Of a stretch of 35,796 bases of DNA, positions 9,135-17,901 are shown one piece after another (the stretch's first letter is position 1; each line of letters starts with the position of its first letter). The stretch covers positions 1-35,796 of the forward strand of contig JACQIV010000011.1 in assembly GCA_016198325.1 (NCBI GenBank), written 5' to 3'. The notes under the pieces are model-generated. The model was not told the origin of the DNA. It was given only the letters and a program-made list of their open reading frames with translations, and searched no databases. This DNA is from Candidatus Curtissbacteria bacterium. Lineage in GTDB: Bacteria > Patescibacteriota > Microgenomatia > Curtissbacterales > GWA2-41-24. A program made the position numbers and the translations under genes.

Positions 9135-9722
9135 ATGGCAACCCCGGAAAACAGAATGCACAAATTAATAATAAGAGGAGCTTTGATTAGCTTTGGATTA
9201 GCTTTTCTGGCAAACAGAGCCGGCTTAATAAAGATTGGTGACTCGCAAGAAGCCGTTGAGACACCCGAAAATCCACCAGCCCAAACTTTGGATAGTAGAA
9301 ATTATGAAATAGGAGTTGCAAGCGAAAATATAACACACGCCCTTCACTGGATCGCTTTCCAGAGAAATCCCAAATTCGACACAGCAATCGCGGATATCTC
9401 AAGAATTCAGGGCGAGTTAACGGAATTAGATAAATATTTCTACATTTCTGATCTTGATCCAAGTTCCATTGACCAAAAATATGCTGATATTGCATATAGA
9501 AGTACTGGAACTAATGGTTCAGTAATAATGATTTTCTCAAAAGAACTGTTTATAGACCGTGCCTTTGATAGTGCAGCAGCCGGAAGGGACCTATTAAAAG
9601 CCTGGAAAAAAATGAATCTTGCTATAAACGATCCCAGGATTCATGCTATCAATGCCGACATTGATAGAGAACTCGACCAGGAAGCTTCCAGGCTTGTGGA
9701 TGCTGAGCTAGCCCGTAGGTAA
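9135..9722 (+). CDS. Hypothetical protein with N-terminal TM
   Basis: 195 aa intact ORF between ftsI and murE; hydrophobic N-terminus 'IIRGALISFGLAFLANRAGLI'. Confidence 0.6.
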   Translation: MATPENRMHKLIIRGALISFGLAFLANRAGLIKIGDSQEAVETPENPPAQTLDSRNYEIGVASENITHALHWIAFQRNPKFDTAIADISRIQGELTELDKYFYISDLDPSSIDQKYADIAYRSTGTNGSVIMIFSKELFIDRAFDSAAAGRDLLKAWKKMNLAINDPRIHAINADIDRELDQEASRLVDAELARR

Positions 9723-9737
9723 ATCCACAAAGTATAA

Positions 9738-10955
9738 TTGTACATACTCATGTGGCAAAAAATTAAGAACTACTATCACCTGACGAAATCTTGCCTTGCC
9801 TCAATTTATTACGGATTTCCCTCACAAAAATTGGATGTAATTGGAATAACCGGAACCGACGGTAAAACCACAACTGCCTCAATGCTCTATAAAATTCTTA
9901 AAGACAATAGGGCACAAGTATCAATAATTACCTCGGTCAACGCACAAATCGGCACCCAGACTTTTGAAACAGGCTTTCATGTTACTACGCCCAGCCCGTG
10001 GCAGGTCCAAAGGTTTTTAAGAAAAGCTGTAAATAGCAGAAGTAAATACTTTATTTTAGAAACCACTTCTCACCGGCTGGACCAGAACATCGTTGCCAAT
10101 ATTGATTTTGCTGTTGGAATAATTACAAACATAACCCACGAACATCTGGATTACCATAAATCCTGGCATAACTATGCAGGCGCAAAAGCAAAACTGTTCA
10201 AAAAATCAAAAGTTAGTGTATTAAACAAAGACGATTCTTCCTTCGAGGTTCTAAAAAAGGTGTCAAAAGACAAAATTGTGACTTACTCACTTAAAGGATC
10301 CGCTGACGTAACGCAGGTAAATTACAAGTTAAAGTTAAAAGTTCCCGGAGAATTTAATATGTATAACGCACTAGCTGCTTCTGCCGCCGCCCAATCCCTC
10401 GGGATCGGAAAAAGGCAAATAATTAAATCACTTAATTCCTTCGTTGGAGTCAAAGGGCGTATGGAAGAGGTGAGCGCGGGCCAAAACTTTCGGGCAATTG
10501 TGGATTTTGCCCACACACCAAACGGTCTAAAGCAGGCATTGTCGGCACTAAAAAATGGAAAAGGCAATGGACACCTGATTGCCGTTTTTGGGTCGGCGGG
10601 CTTAAGGGATAGGGCAAAAAGAATGCAAATGGGGGAAATCGCGGCAAGCATTGCCGACATTTCTGTACTAACGGCCGAGGATCCCAGAACAGAGAAAGTT
10701 TCAAAAATAATTGCGGAAATTGCACAGGGGTTCAAGAAACTTGGAAAAATTGAAAATAAAGATTATTTTATAGTTGAGGACAGGGGAGAGGCCATTAATT
10801 ATGCCGTTAAGTTGGCAAAAAAGGGAGACACGGTCGCCTGTTTTGGTAAAAGTCATGAAAAAAGCATGGCATACGGGAAAAAGGAATATCCCTGGGATGA
10901 ATTTGAAGCTGTTAAAAAATCGTTGAAAGAAAAAATGAAAGTTTCCGATGGCTGA
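9738..10955 (+). CDS. murE: MurE-like UDP-MurNAc-tripeptide synthetase lacking the usual N-terminal UDP-binding domain
   Basis: 405 aa; 'GITGTDGKTTTASMLYKIL', 'TNITHEHLDYHKSWHNYAGAKAKLF', 'GRMEEVSAGQNFRAIVDFAHTPNGL', 'EDPRTE'. P-loop lies only about 39 residues from the start. Confidence 0.88.
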   Translation: MYILMWQKIKNYYHLTKSCLASIYYGFPSQKLDVIGITGTDGKTTTASMLYKILKDNRAQVSIITSVNAQIGTQTFETGFHVTTPSPWQVQRFLRKAVNSRSKYFILETTSHRLDQNIVANIDFAVGIITNITHEHLDYHKSWHNYAGAKAKLFKKSKVSVLNKDDSSFEVLKKVSKDKIVTYSLKGSADVTQVNYKLKLKVPGEFNMYNALAASAAAQSLGIGKRQIIKSLNSFVGVKGRMEEVSAGQNFRAIVDFAHTPNGLKQALSALKNGKGNGHLIAVFGSAGLRDRAKRMQMGEIAASIADISVLTAEDPRTEKVSKIIAEIAQGFKKLGKIENKDYFIVEDRGEAINYAVKLAKKGDTVACFGKSHEKSMAYGKKEYPWDEFEAVKKSLKEKMKVSDG

Positions 10956-12927
10956 TTTTTCCGCGATCATTCTTGCCGGCGGGTTGGGTAAGAGGATGGA
11001 GTCCAAAATATCTAAAGTCCTTACTAGATTGGGGGACCAACCTTTAATCAAAAAAACATATCAAAACATAGAAAATCTTTATCCAAAACAAATTATTATT
11101 GTTGCCAACCCAAAAAATGCCAAAAATATCCAAAAGCTATTGCCGGGAGCGGAGATTGCGATTCAAAAAGAAGCAAAAGGTACCCTGGACGCTGCTGTCT
11201 GTGGCCTTAAAAAGGTCAACAAAGATACTAGTGAGGTTGGAATTTTCTACGGAGACGATACAGCCTTTTATAAATCAACTACTATTAACAAAGTTTTCAA
11301 CCTTCATCTAAGTTCAAAAGCAAATATCACTTTTGTCACACTCGAAAAGGAAGATCCTTCGGGGCTGGGACGAATTGTCAGAAATAATGGTCAACTTGCC
11401 GGAATTATAGAAGAGAAAGATGCAACAAATTTTCAGAAGGAAATAAAAGAGGTAAATAACGGAATTTATTTCTTTGAAAAAAACTGGATTCGCAATAACG
11501 CAAAGAAAATCAGACCTTCCAAAATTACAGGTGAACTTTACCTTACGGACTTGATTGGACTCGCTCTAAAAAACAAAGTCGGAGTGCAAACCTATAAATT
11601 AAAAGATTCCAACGAGTGGCATGGAATTAATACACCCGGGGAACTCGAAGAGGCAAGAAGAAAACTTGCGAGGATTCATTTTATGGGGATTGCAGGCTCG
11701 GGTGCGGCAGCAGTAGCCGCCATAGCCAAAGATTATGGTTATACTGTGGATGGTTGTGACATTGATCCGGATTCTGCATATTCCGCGAACCTTTCCCATA
11801 TTAAAGTTACAAGAGGACATTCTAAAGCCCACGTAAAAGGAATTAGTAAGCTCGTAATTTCTCCTTCCGTCTTAAAGCTTGACCCGGATAATCCGGAAAT
11901 CCACGAGGCTCAAAAATTAAAAATTCCGCAAGAAACCTGGCAGGAATTCCAGGGAAAGGAGCTCCAAAAGGATAAATATGTAATAAGCGTAGCAGGCGCG
12001 TATGGTAAATCAACTACCACGGCGATGATTGCCCAAATCCTAATTGATGCCAGCTTCGACCCTACCTGTGAAATTGGGGCTACCGTTATTTCCTGGGGCA
12101 AAAATTACAGGGTCGGAAAATCTATATATTATATCTGTGAAGCAGACGAATATAATAACAATTTCTTAAACTACCAAAGCGATCTGGCCGTAGTTCTTAA
12201 TCTTGGTTGGGACCATCCGGATTTTTTCAAATCGGAAAGTGAGCTTGTCGATTCTTACCAGCAGTTTATAAATAACATTAAACCGGGTGGAAATTTAATT
12301 ATCGAAAGTTCCCAAAAAGAAAAATTTACCTTCAAAAATATCAATGTTAATAACATCACCGACTTTGAAGAAGTAGATATTTCCTTAATTGGCAATTTTA
12401 GAAAAGAAAACGCAAAAGCTGCGCTTACGGTTGCAAAGTTATTTGGAATAGACACAAAAGTTGCAAAAAAATCCATAAAAAATTTCAAGGGATTATTCAG
12501 GCGACTCGAATTTAAAGGCGAAGTCGAGGGCGTCAGAATTTACGATGACTATGCCGTCCAACCTTATACAATAAAGACTACAGCCAATGCGCTAAAAGAA
12601 AAATACAAAAACCAAAAAGTTGCTTTGGTTCTTGAGCCGCATACACACTCCAGGATTAAATTTTTCTTTGATGATTTTGTTACCAGTCTCCAAAAAACAA
12701 ATGTAGATTCGATTTATATCACCGATATTTATGCTGCTCGAGAACAAAATAATAATAGCCAGTTGGCGCTGAAACTAGCCTCAGAGGTGGGCTCAAAGGC
12801 CAAATACGTTGGTAGTCTCGAAAGGGCGGCAAAAGTTTTAAAAAAAGAGCTTCATAACTTCGGGGTTATCCTTTCGATGGGTGCAGGACGTACCTATAAG
12901 TTTTGGGATATACTTAATTCTTCATAA
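10948..12927 (+). CDS. murC: Fusion: GlmU-type nucleotidyltransferase domain (aa 1 to ~240) + MurC UDP-MurNAc-L-alanine ligase (aa ~242 to 659)
   Basis: N-term 'AIILAGGLGKRMESKISKVL', 'GLGRIVRNNGQLAGIIEEKDAT', 'EVNNGIYFFEKNW', 'GELYLTDLI'; then from base 11671 'RIHFMGIAGSGAAAVAAIAKDYGY', 'GAYGKSTTTAMIA', 'EADEYNNNFL', 'LEPHTHSRIKFFFDDF', 'YAARE'. Confidence 0.9.
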   Translation: MADFSAIILAGGLGKRMESKISKVLTRLGDQPLIKKTYQNIENLYPKQIIIVANPKNAKNIQKLLPGAEIAIQKEAKGTLDAAVCGLKKVNKDTSEVGIFYGDDTAFYKSTTINKVFNLHLSSKANITFVTLEKEDPSGLGRIVRNNGQLAGIIEEKDATNFQKEIKEVNNGIYFFEKNWIRNNAKKIRPSKITGELYLTDLIGLALKNKVGVQTYKLKDSNEWHGINTPGELEEARRKLARIHFMGIAGSGAAAVAAIAKDYGYTVDGCDIDPDSAYSANLSHIKVTRGHSKAHVKGISKLVISPSVLKLDPDNPEIHEAQKLKIPQETWQEFQGKELQKDKYVISVAGAYGKSTTTAMIAQILIDASFDPTCEIGATVISWGKNYRVGKSIYYICEADEYNNNFLNYQSDLAVVLNLGWDHPDFFKSESELVDSYQQFINNIKPGGNLIIESSQKEKFTFKNINVNNITDFEEVDISLIGNFRKENAKAALTVAKLFGIDTKVAKKSIKNFKGLFRRLEFKGEVEGVRIYDDYAVQPYTIKTTANALKEKYKNQKVALVLEPHTHSRIKFFFDDFVTSLQKTNVDSIYITDIYAAREQNNNSQLALKLASEVGSKAKYVGSLERAAKVLKKELHNFGVILSMGAGRTYKFWDILNSS

Positions 12928-13935
12928 ATGGATAAAAACCTTGACATCTTAAAAGAGGACCTTGGCGAGTTAAGGGTCTACGAAAATGAAAATCTTGCCA
13001 AACACACTTATTTTAAAATCGGTGGCCCTGCAAAATATTTTTTTGAAGCAAAAACCCAGGAGGATCTTCAATTAGCGCTTACAACGGCAAGCAATAATAA
13101 AATTCCGTTTATTTTATTCGGCAGCGGTGCCAATGTGCTGGTTTCCGATAAAGGATTTGCCGGACTTGTTATAAAGAACCGCTCAGAAGGTATAAAACTG
13201 GTAGGAGTAAAAGGAACGATTGGTAAAATCGGCAGGGGTATTAAGCACGCATTGGTTTGGACAACCGCAGGGACGCTCATGAACCAGCTTGCGAGGTTTA
13301 CAATTAACCAGGGGCTTTCGGGACTCGAATTTCTTCTCTCCGTTCCGGGAACTGTAGGCGCAGGGATTAAAATAAATTCCCACTACGAAGTAGAAAAAGA
13401 AGAATTTATAGGAAATTGCCTTTCAACAGCTGCACTTTTTGATCCTAAAAATGGGCAAATCAAAAATGTCGACCGGAACTATTTCGAATTCGGATACGAT
13501 AATTCTAAAATTCAAGAAACCGGGGAAATTGTCCTAGAGGCGGTTTTTAAATTGGATTCCCAGGAGGATAAAGGAAAGCTTTGGCAAAAGGCAATGGAAG
13601 ACGTTAAACGAAGGAACACGGAGCAACCGGTAGGAATCGCTTGCTCCGGATGTATATTTAGAAATATAAACAGTCAGGACGCGGTAAGACTCGCAACACC
13701 CAACTTGACCACTTCGACTGGTTACATAATTGAAGCTTTGGGTCTGAAGGGGCAAAAGATTGGGGGAGCACAAATTTCCGACAAACACGCAAACTATATC
13801 CTCAACATTGCAAACGCAAAAGCGCAAGACGTACGGGAACTGATAAAATTAATTAAAGTTAAAGCAAAAAACACTTTTGGTTTGGATTTAACCGAAGAAA
13901 TATTTTATATTGGCGATTTCAAAAATGAAGCATAA
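12928..13935 (+). CDS. murB: UDP-N-acetylenolpyruvoylglucosamine reductase
   Basis: 335 aa; 'LAKHTYFKIGGPAKYFFEAKTQEDLQLAL', 'FGSGANVLVSDKGFAGLVIKN', 'GLEFLLSVPGTVGAGIKINSHY', 'CSGCIFRN'. Confidence 0.95.
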   Translation: MDKNLDILKEDLGELRVYENENLAKHTYFKIGGPAKYFFEAKTQEDLQLALTTASNNKIPFILFGSGANVLVSDKGFAGLVIKNRSEGIKLVGVKGTIGKIGRGIKHALVWTTAGTLMNQLARFTINQGLSGLEFLLSVPGTVGAGIKINSHYEVEKEEFIGNCLSTAALFDPKNGQIKNVDRNYFEFGYDNSKIQETGEIVLEAVFKLDSQEDKGKLWQKAMEDVKRRNTEQPVGIACSGCIFRNINSQDAVRLATPNLTTSTGYIIEALGLKGQKIGGAQISDKHANYILNIANAKAQDVRELIKLIKVKAKNTFGLDLTEEIFYIGDFKNEA

Positions 13936-13938
13936 AAT

Positions 13939-15195
13939 ATGACGGCATTTCTTATAGAAGGAGGCAAAAAATTATCCGGTCATATACCGATTGCCGGAAA
14001 TAAAAATTCTGTGCTCCCAATAATGGCGGCATGTCTTCTCACAGAAGAAACATGTGTCTTAGAAAACGTGCCGAATATTTCCGATGTTGAGGTGATGTCA
14101 AAATTGTTAAAAATGGCAGGGGCTCAAGTTGAGAGGGTAGGAAACGATACCGTCAAAATATCGGCAAAAAATGTTAATCCGGTCGACTTCCCTACCGATC
14201 TTACGGAAAGCTTGAGGGCATCCATAATGTTACTTGGAGCAATGGTTGCAAGATGCGGGAAAGTGTCCATGGGCTACCCGGGAGGGGATATTATCGGAAG
14301 AAGGCCAATAGGCACCCATTTGCAGGTTTTGGAAGCACTCGGCGCAAAAACTAAGCTTGAAAACGATACATTTCAAACGGAAGCTGCGTCGCTTAAGGGC
14401 GCTGAAATATTCCTGCAGGAGGCGTCTGTTACCGCAACCGAAAATGCTGTTATTGCAGCATGCTTGGCAAAAGGCGAGACCACTATAAAAAGAGCAGCTT
14501 CGGAACCCCATGTTATAGATCTTTGTTTATTTCTTGGGAAAATGGGTGCAAACATTTCAGGGATTGGGACAAACGTTCTAAAAATTTTTGGCTCCGACAA
14601 ATTATTCGGTGCAAAGTATTCAATCCGTCCGGACCATATAGAAGTCGGTACATTTGCAATTCTTGGAGCCGTGACAAAAGGAAAGCTTTCAATGTCCCCC
14701 GTAATTAAAGATGACCTTGACATGATTATTTTAACCCTGCAAAAATTTGGGGTAAATTTAACTCTCAAGGGGGAAACACTTGAAGTTAGTGGCGCGAATC
14801 TGAAGGCTGTTCCCAAAGTGGTCACGGATGTCTGGCCGGGGTTTCCAACCGATCTTATGGCACCTATGATTGTTCTTGCCACGCAGGCAGAAGGAGTCAC
14901 CTTGCTACACGATTGGATGTATGAATCCAGGATGTTTTTTGTAGATAAACTGCTTTCGATGGGGGCAAAAGTGGAGATTGCCGATCCGCACCGAGTTCTG
15001 GTTTACGGCCCGACCAAACTAAGAGGGCAAAGGCTGGACACACCGGATATTAGGGCCGGCATAGCACTCGTCATTGCCGCTTTGGCTGCAAAAGGTAAAA
15101 GCAGGATAGACAAAGCGGAACTAATTAAAAGAGGCTACGAAAATATTATTGAGCGCCTTTCCGTCCTTGGAGCAAACATAAAAGAAGCTTCCTAA
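13939..15195 (+). CDS. murA: UDP-N-acetylglucosamine 1-carboxyvinyltransferase MurA (Asp at catalytic Cys position)
   Basis: 418 aa; 'GHIPIAGNKNSVLPIMAACLL', 'LRASIMLLGAMVARCGKVSMGYPGGDIIGRRPIGTHLQVLEALGAKT'. Confidence 0.95.
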   Translation: MTAFLIEGGKKLSGHIPIAGNKNSVLPIMAACLLTEETCVLENVPNISDVEVMSKLLKMAGAQVERVGNDTVKISAKNVNPVDFPTDLTESLRASIMLLGAMVARCGKVSMGYPGGDIIGRRPIGTHLQVLEALGAKTKLENDTFQTEAASLKGAEIFLQEASVTATENAVIAACLAKGETTIKRAASEPHVIDLCLFLGKMGANISGIGTNVLKIFGSDKLFGAKYSIRPDHIEVGTFAILGAVTKGKLSMSPVIKDDLDMIILTLQKFGVNLTLKGETLEVSGANLKAVPKVVTDVWPGFPTDLMAPMIVLATQAEGVTLLHDWMYESRMFFVDKLLSMGAKVEIADPHRVLVYGPTKLRGQRLDTPDIRAGIALVIAALAAKGKSRIDKAELIKRGYENIIERLSVLGANIKEAS

Positions 15196-15208
15196 ATAAA
15201 AACGATTA

Positions 15209-16315
15209 ATGTCATACCGGATTTTTACATCGGAATCAGTATGCGCCGGCCATCCGGACAAAATTTGCGACCAAATCTCGGATGCGATCCTGGACGAATG
15301 CCTGAAACAGGATAAAGACAGCAGGGTGGCCGTCGAAACACTTGTCACAACAAACAATATAGTTTTAGCGGGAGAGGTGACAACAGGAACAAAGGTTGAT
15401 TTCGAAAAAATTGCAAGAGGTATTGTGCGTGGCCTTGGGTATACTCAAAAAATTTATAATTTCGACTATAAAACCGTAAAAGTAAAAGTACTAATTCACT
15501 CACAGGCTCCTGATATAGCCCAAGGCGTTGAAACCGGTGGGGCAGGTGACCAGGGTATGATGTTCGGCTATGCCTGCACCGAAACCCCAAGCCTGATGCC
15601 GTTGCCGATCATGATTTCACATGAAATTACAAAAAGTTTAGATTTGGCACGTCAAAAAACTCTTAAATATTTAAGACCGGACGGGAAATCGCAGGTAACG
15701 ATCCAATACTTTCATGGTAAACCAACAAAAATATTGAAAGTTGTAACGGCAGTTCCTCATCATCCTTCAAAAACGCAAGATCAGGTTGCAAAAGATGTTT
15801 ACGAAGTTATCATCCGGCCAACATTAAAAAAGTTCGGTTTTACTCTCGCCTTTAAAGACACCGTATACAATGGTACTGGTAGGTGGGAAATAGGCGGCCC
15901 CGCTTCCGACACCGGAGTGACCGGTAGAAAAATTATTGTTGACAGTTATGGTGGAATGGCCAGAATCGGAGGAGGCGCATTTTCCGGCAAAGACCCGACA
16001 AAAGTAGACCGCTCTGGTGCGTATGCCGCACGATATATCGCAAAAAACGTTGTTGCTAATAAAATGGCAAGACGGTGTGAAATTCAGCTTGCTTACGTCA
16101 TCGGAAGACCGGATCCTATCTCAAAATCCCTGGAAACATTTGGAACGGAAAACGTCCCTGTCGAAAAAATTGAAAATTTTGCCTGGAATTTGCTGGACCT
16201 TTCCGTAAACGGAATTATCAAAGGCCTGAACCTAAAGCGTCCTATTTACAAGGATACAGCCGCCTATGGCCACTTCGGTAACCCAAAGTACTCCTGGGAA
16301 AAACTCGCGGCATGA
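15209..16315 (+). CDS. metK: S-adenosylmethionine synthetase
   Basis: 368 aa; 'FTSESVCAGHPDKICDQISDAILDECL', 'GAGDQGMMFGYACTET', 'GGGAFSGKDPTKVDRSGAYAARYIAKN'. Confidence 0.97.
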   Translation: MSYRIFTSESVCAGHPDKICDQISDAILDECLKQDKDSRVAVETLVTTNNIVLAGEVTTGTKVDFEKIARGIVRGLGYTQKIYNFDYKTVKVKVLIHSQAPDIAQGVETGGAGDQGMMFGYACTETPSLMPLPIMISHEITKSLDLARQKTLKYLRPDGKSQVTIQYFHGKPTKILKVVTAVPHHPSKTQDQVAKDVYEVIIRPTLKKFGFTLAFKDTVYNGTGRWEIGGPASDTGVTGRKIIVDSYGGMARIGGGAFSGKDPTKVDRSGAYAARYIAKNVVANKMARRCEIQLAYVIGRPDPISKSLETFGTENVPVEKIENFAWNLLDLSVNGIIKGLNLKRPIYKDTAAYGHFGNPKYSWEKLAA

Positions 16316-16749
16316 GTAAAAAGTTAAGAGTAGCAGTTCTCATGGGCGGCAAGTCTGTAGAATTCAATATCTCTTTGATGATTGGAAATGACAAGCCTAC
16401 TCCCCTGCCGCTTATTGAAATCCGACCTAAAAGAGAATTTTTTGATTATCAGGCAAAATATAATCCGCTGCTGGCGGATGAAATTTGTCCGGCAGGAATA
16501 AGTAAAGCTATGGCCAATAAAGCTCGCAGTGCAGCGCTTAAAGCATATGATTCAATCGGATGTCGGGTTTTTGGAAGAGCCGACATGATTATTAAAGGAT
16601 CTAAAATCTACACCCTCGAGGTGAATACAATTCCGGGACTAACACCGGTTTCCCTTTTTCCAAAAGCAGCAAAAGCTGCCGGAATTACTTACCCTCAGCT
16701 GCTTGATAAAATCATCAGCCTTTCGCTTAGCAATGATACGAATAATTAG
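16312..16749 (+). pseudogene. ddl: D-alanine--D-alanine ligase with large internal in-frame deletion
   Basis: 145 aa only: Ddl N-terminus 'KLRVAVLMGGKSVEFNISL' joins directly to C-terminal 'GNDKPTPLPLIEIRPKREFFDYQAKYNPLLADEICPA...LEVNTIPGLTPVSLFPKAAKAAGI'; about 170-200 residues of a normal Ddl are missing. Confidence 0.8.
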
Positions 16750-17863
16750 GAGATTACAAAACAAAGAATATGTTCCGCTCAATCGAGTAGAGGTTTCCAA
16801 ATCCGCCCTTGTTAATAATTATCGATATCTCGCATCTTGCGATAAGCGGATTTCAATTGCCCCGGTATTAAAAAGTAACGCCTATGGGCACGGCCTGATT
16901 AAAATTGCAAAAACACTGGATAACTTGGGTTGCCCAATGTTTTGTGTCGATAGTTTGCATGAGGCATATGAACTATCAAAAGGAGAAATAAAAACACCAA
17001 TATTCATCATGGGATACATTAACCCTCCAAACCTTAAAATAAAAAAGCTAAATTTTACTTACGCAATCTATGACTTCCGACAGGCAGAAATACTTAATCA
17101 GTTTCAGCCCGGCTCTAAGGTCCACGTCAAGGTAGACACAGGCATGAATAGGCTTGGTGTACCCCTTAATGAATTAGGTAAACTCATTACCAAAATCAAA
17201 AAACTAAAAAATATAGAGATTGTCGGACTTATGTCACACTTTTCTTCACCAAAAGTTTCGAAGCCTTATACAGATTATCAAACTAAAAATTTCAAAGAAG
17301 CGTTAAAAATCTTAAGACAGCATCATATTGAACCAGAGTGGAGGCATTTAGCTGCATCCGGTGGTTTGTTAAATAATGTAAATTCAATTTCGAAAATTAC
17401 TAACATGGCAAGAGTCGGAATATCGCTTTTTGGACTTTACAGGACCGGCAAATTCTCAAAATTAAAACCCGTCTTAAAATTAACTTCCCAAATAGTTCAA
17501 TTAAAAAGAATAAAAAAAGGTGAATATATCGGATACGATATGGCTTACAGGGCAAATAGTGATATGAAAATTGCAGTATTACCAATAGGTTATAACGATG
17601 GTGTTGAACGAAGACTTACAAATAAAGGTTTCATAAAAGTTGGGAATAAATTCTGCAGAGTTGTCGGAAAAGTTAGCATGAATATTACGACAATTGACGT
17701 CACAGATGTTGACGTGCGACTTGGTAACAAGGTAGTAGTATATTCGGACAAAATTGCAGATGTTAATTCACTGGAAAATGTCGCAGCAAACGTAGGCACA
17801 ATTCCTCACGAATTACTCGTTCACCTAAACCCGGCTTCAATCAGGCGGGAAATAGTCCCATAG
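16733..17863 (+). CDS. alr: Alanine racemase
   Basis: 'APVLKSNAYGHGLIKIAKTL' (PLP Lys), 'VHVKVDTGMNRLGVP', 'GLMSHFSS', 'YIGYDMAYRA'; start moved to ATG 16733 rather than 16703 to limit overlap with ddl. Confidence 0.93.
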   Translation: MIRIIRRLQNKEYVPLNRVEVSKSALVNNYRYLASCDKRISIAPVLKSNAYGHGLIKIAKTLDNLGCPMFCVDSLHEAYELSKGEIKTPIFIMGYINPPNLKIKKLNFTYAIYDFRQAEILNQFQPGSKVHVKVDTGMNRLGVPLNELGKLITKIKKLKNIEIVGLMSHFSSPKVSKPYTDYQTKNFKEALKILRQHHIEPEWRHLAASGGLLNNVNSISKITNMARVGISLFGLYRTGKFSKLKPVLKLTSQIVQLKRIKKGEYIGYDMAYRANSDMKIAVLPIGYNDGVERRLTNKGFIKVGNKFCRVVGKVSMNITTIDVTDVDVRLGNKVVVYSDKIADVNSLENVAANVGTIPHELLVHLNPASIRREIVP

Positions 17864-17901
17864 TTTGATTTGAATAGACTTTTTTAAGTATAATTCCACA
17901 T

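Noticed and set aside
14373-14900. 175-aa minus-strand ORF opposite murA
   Set aside because: Shadow ORF opposite a strongly supported gene.
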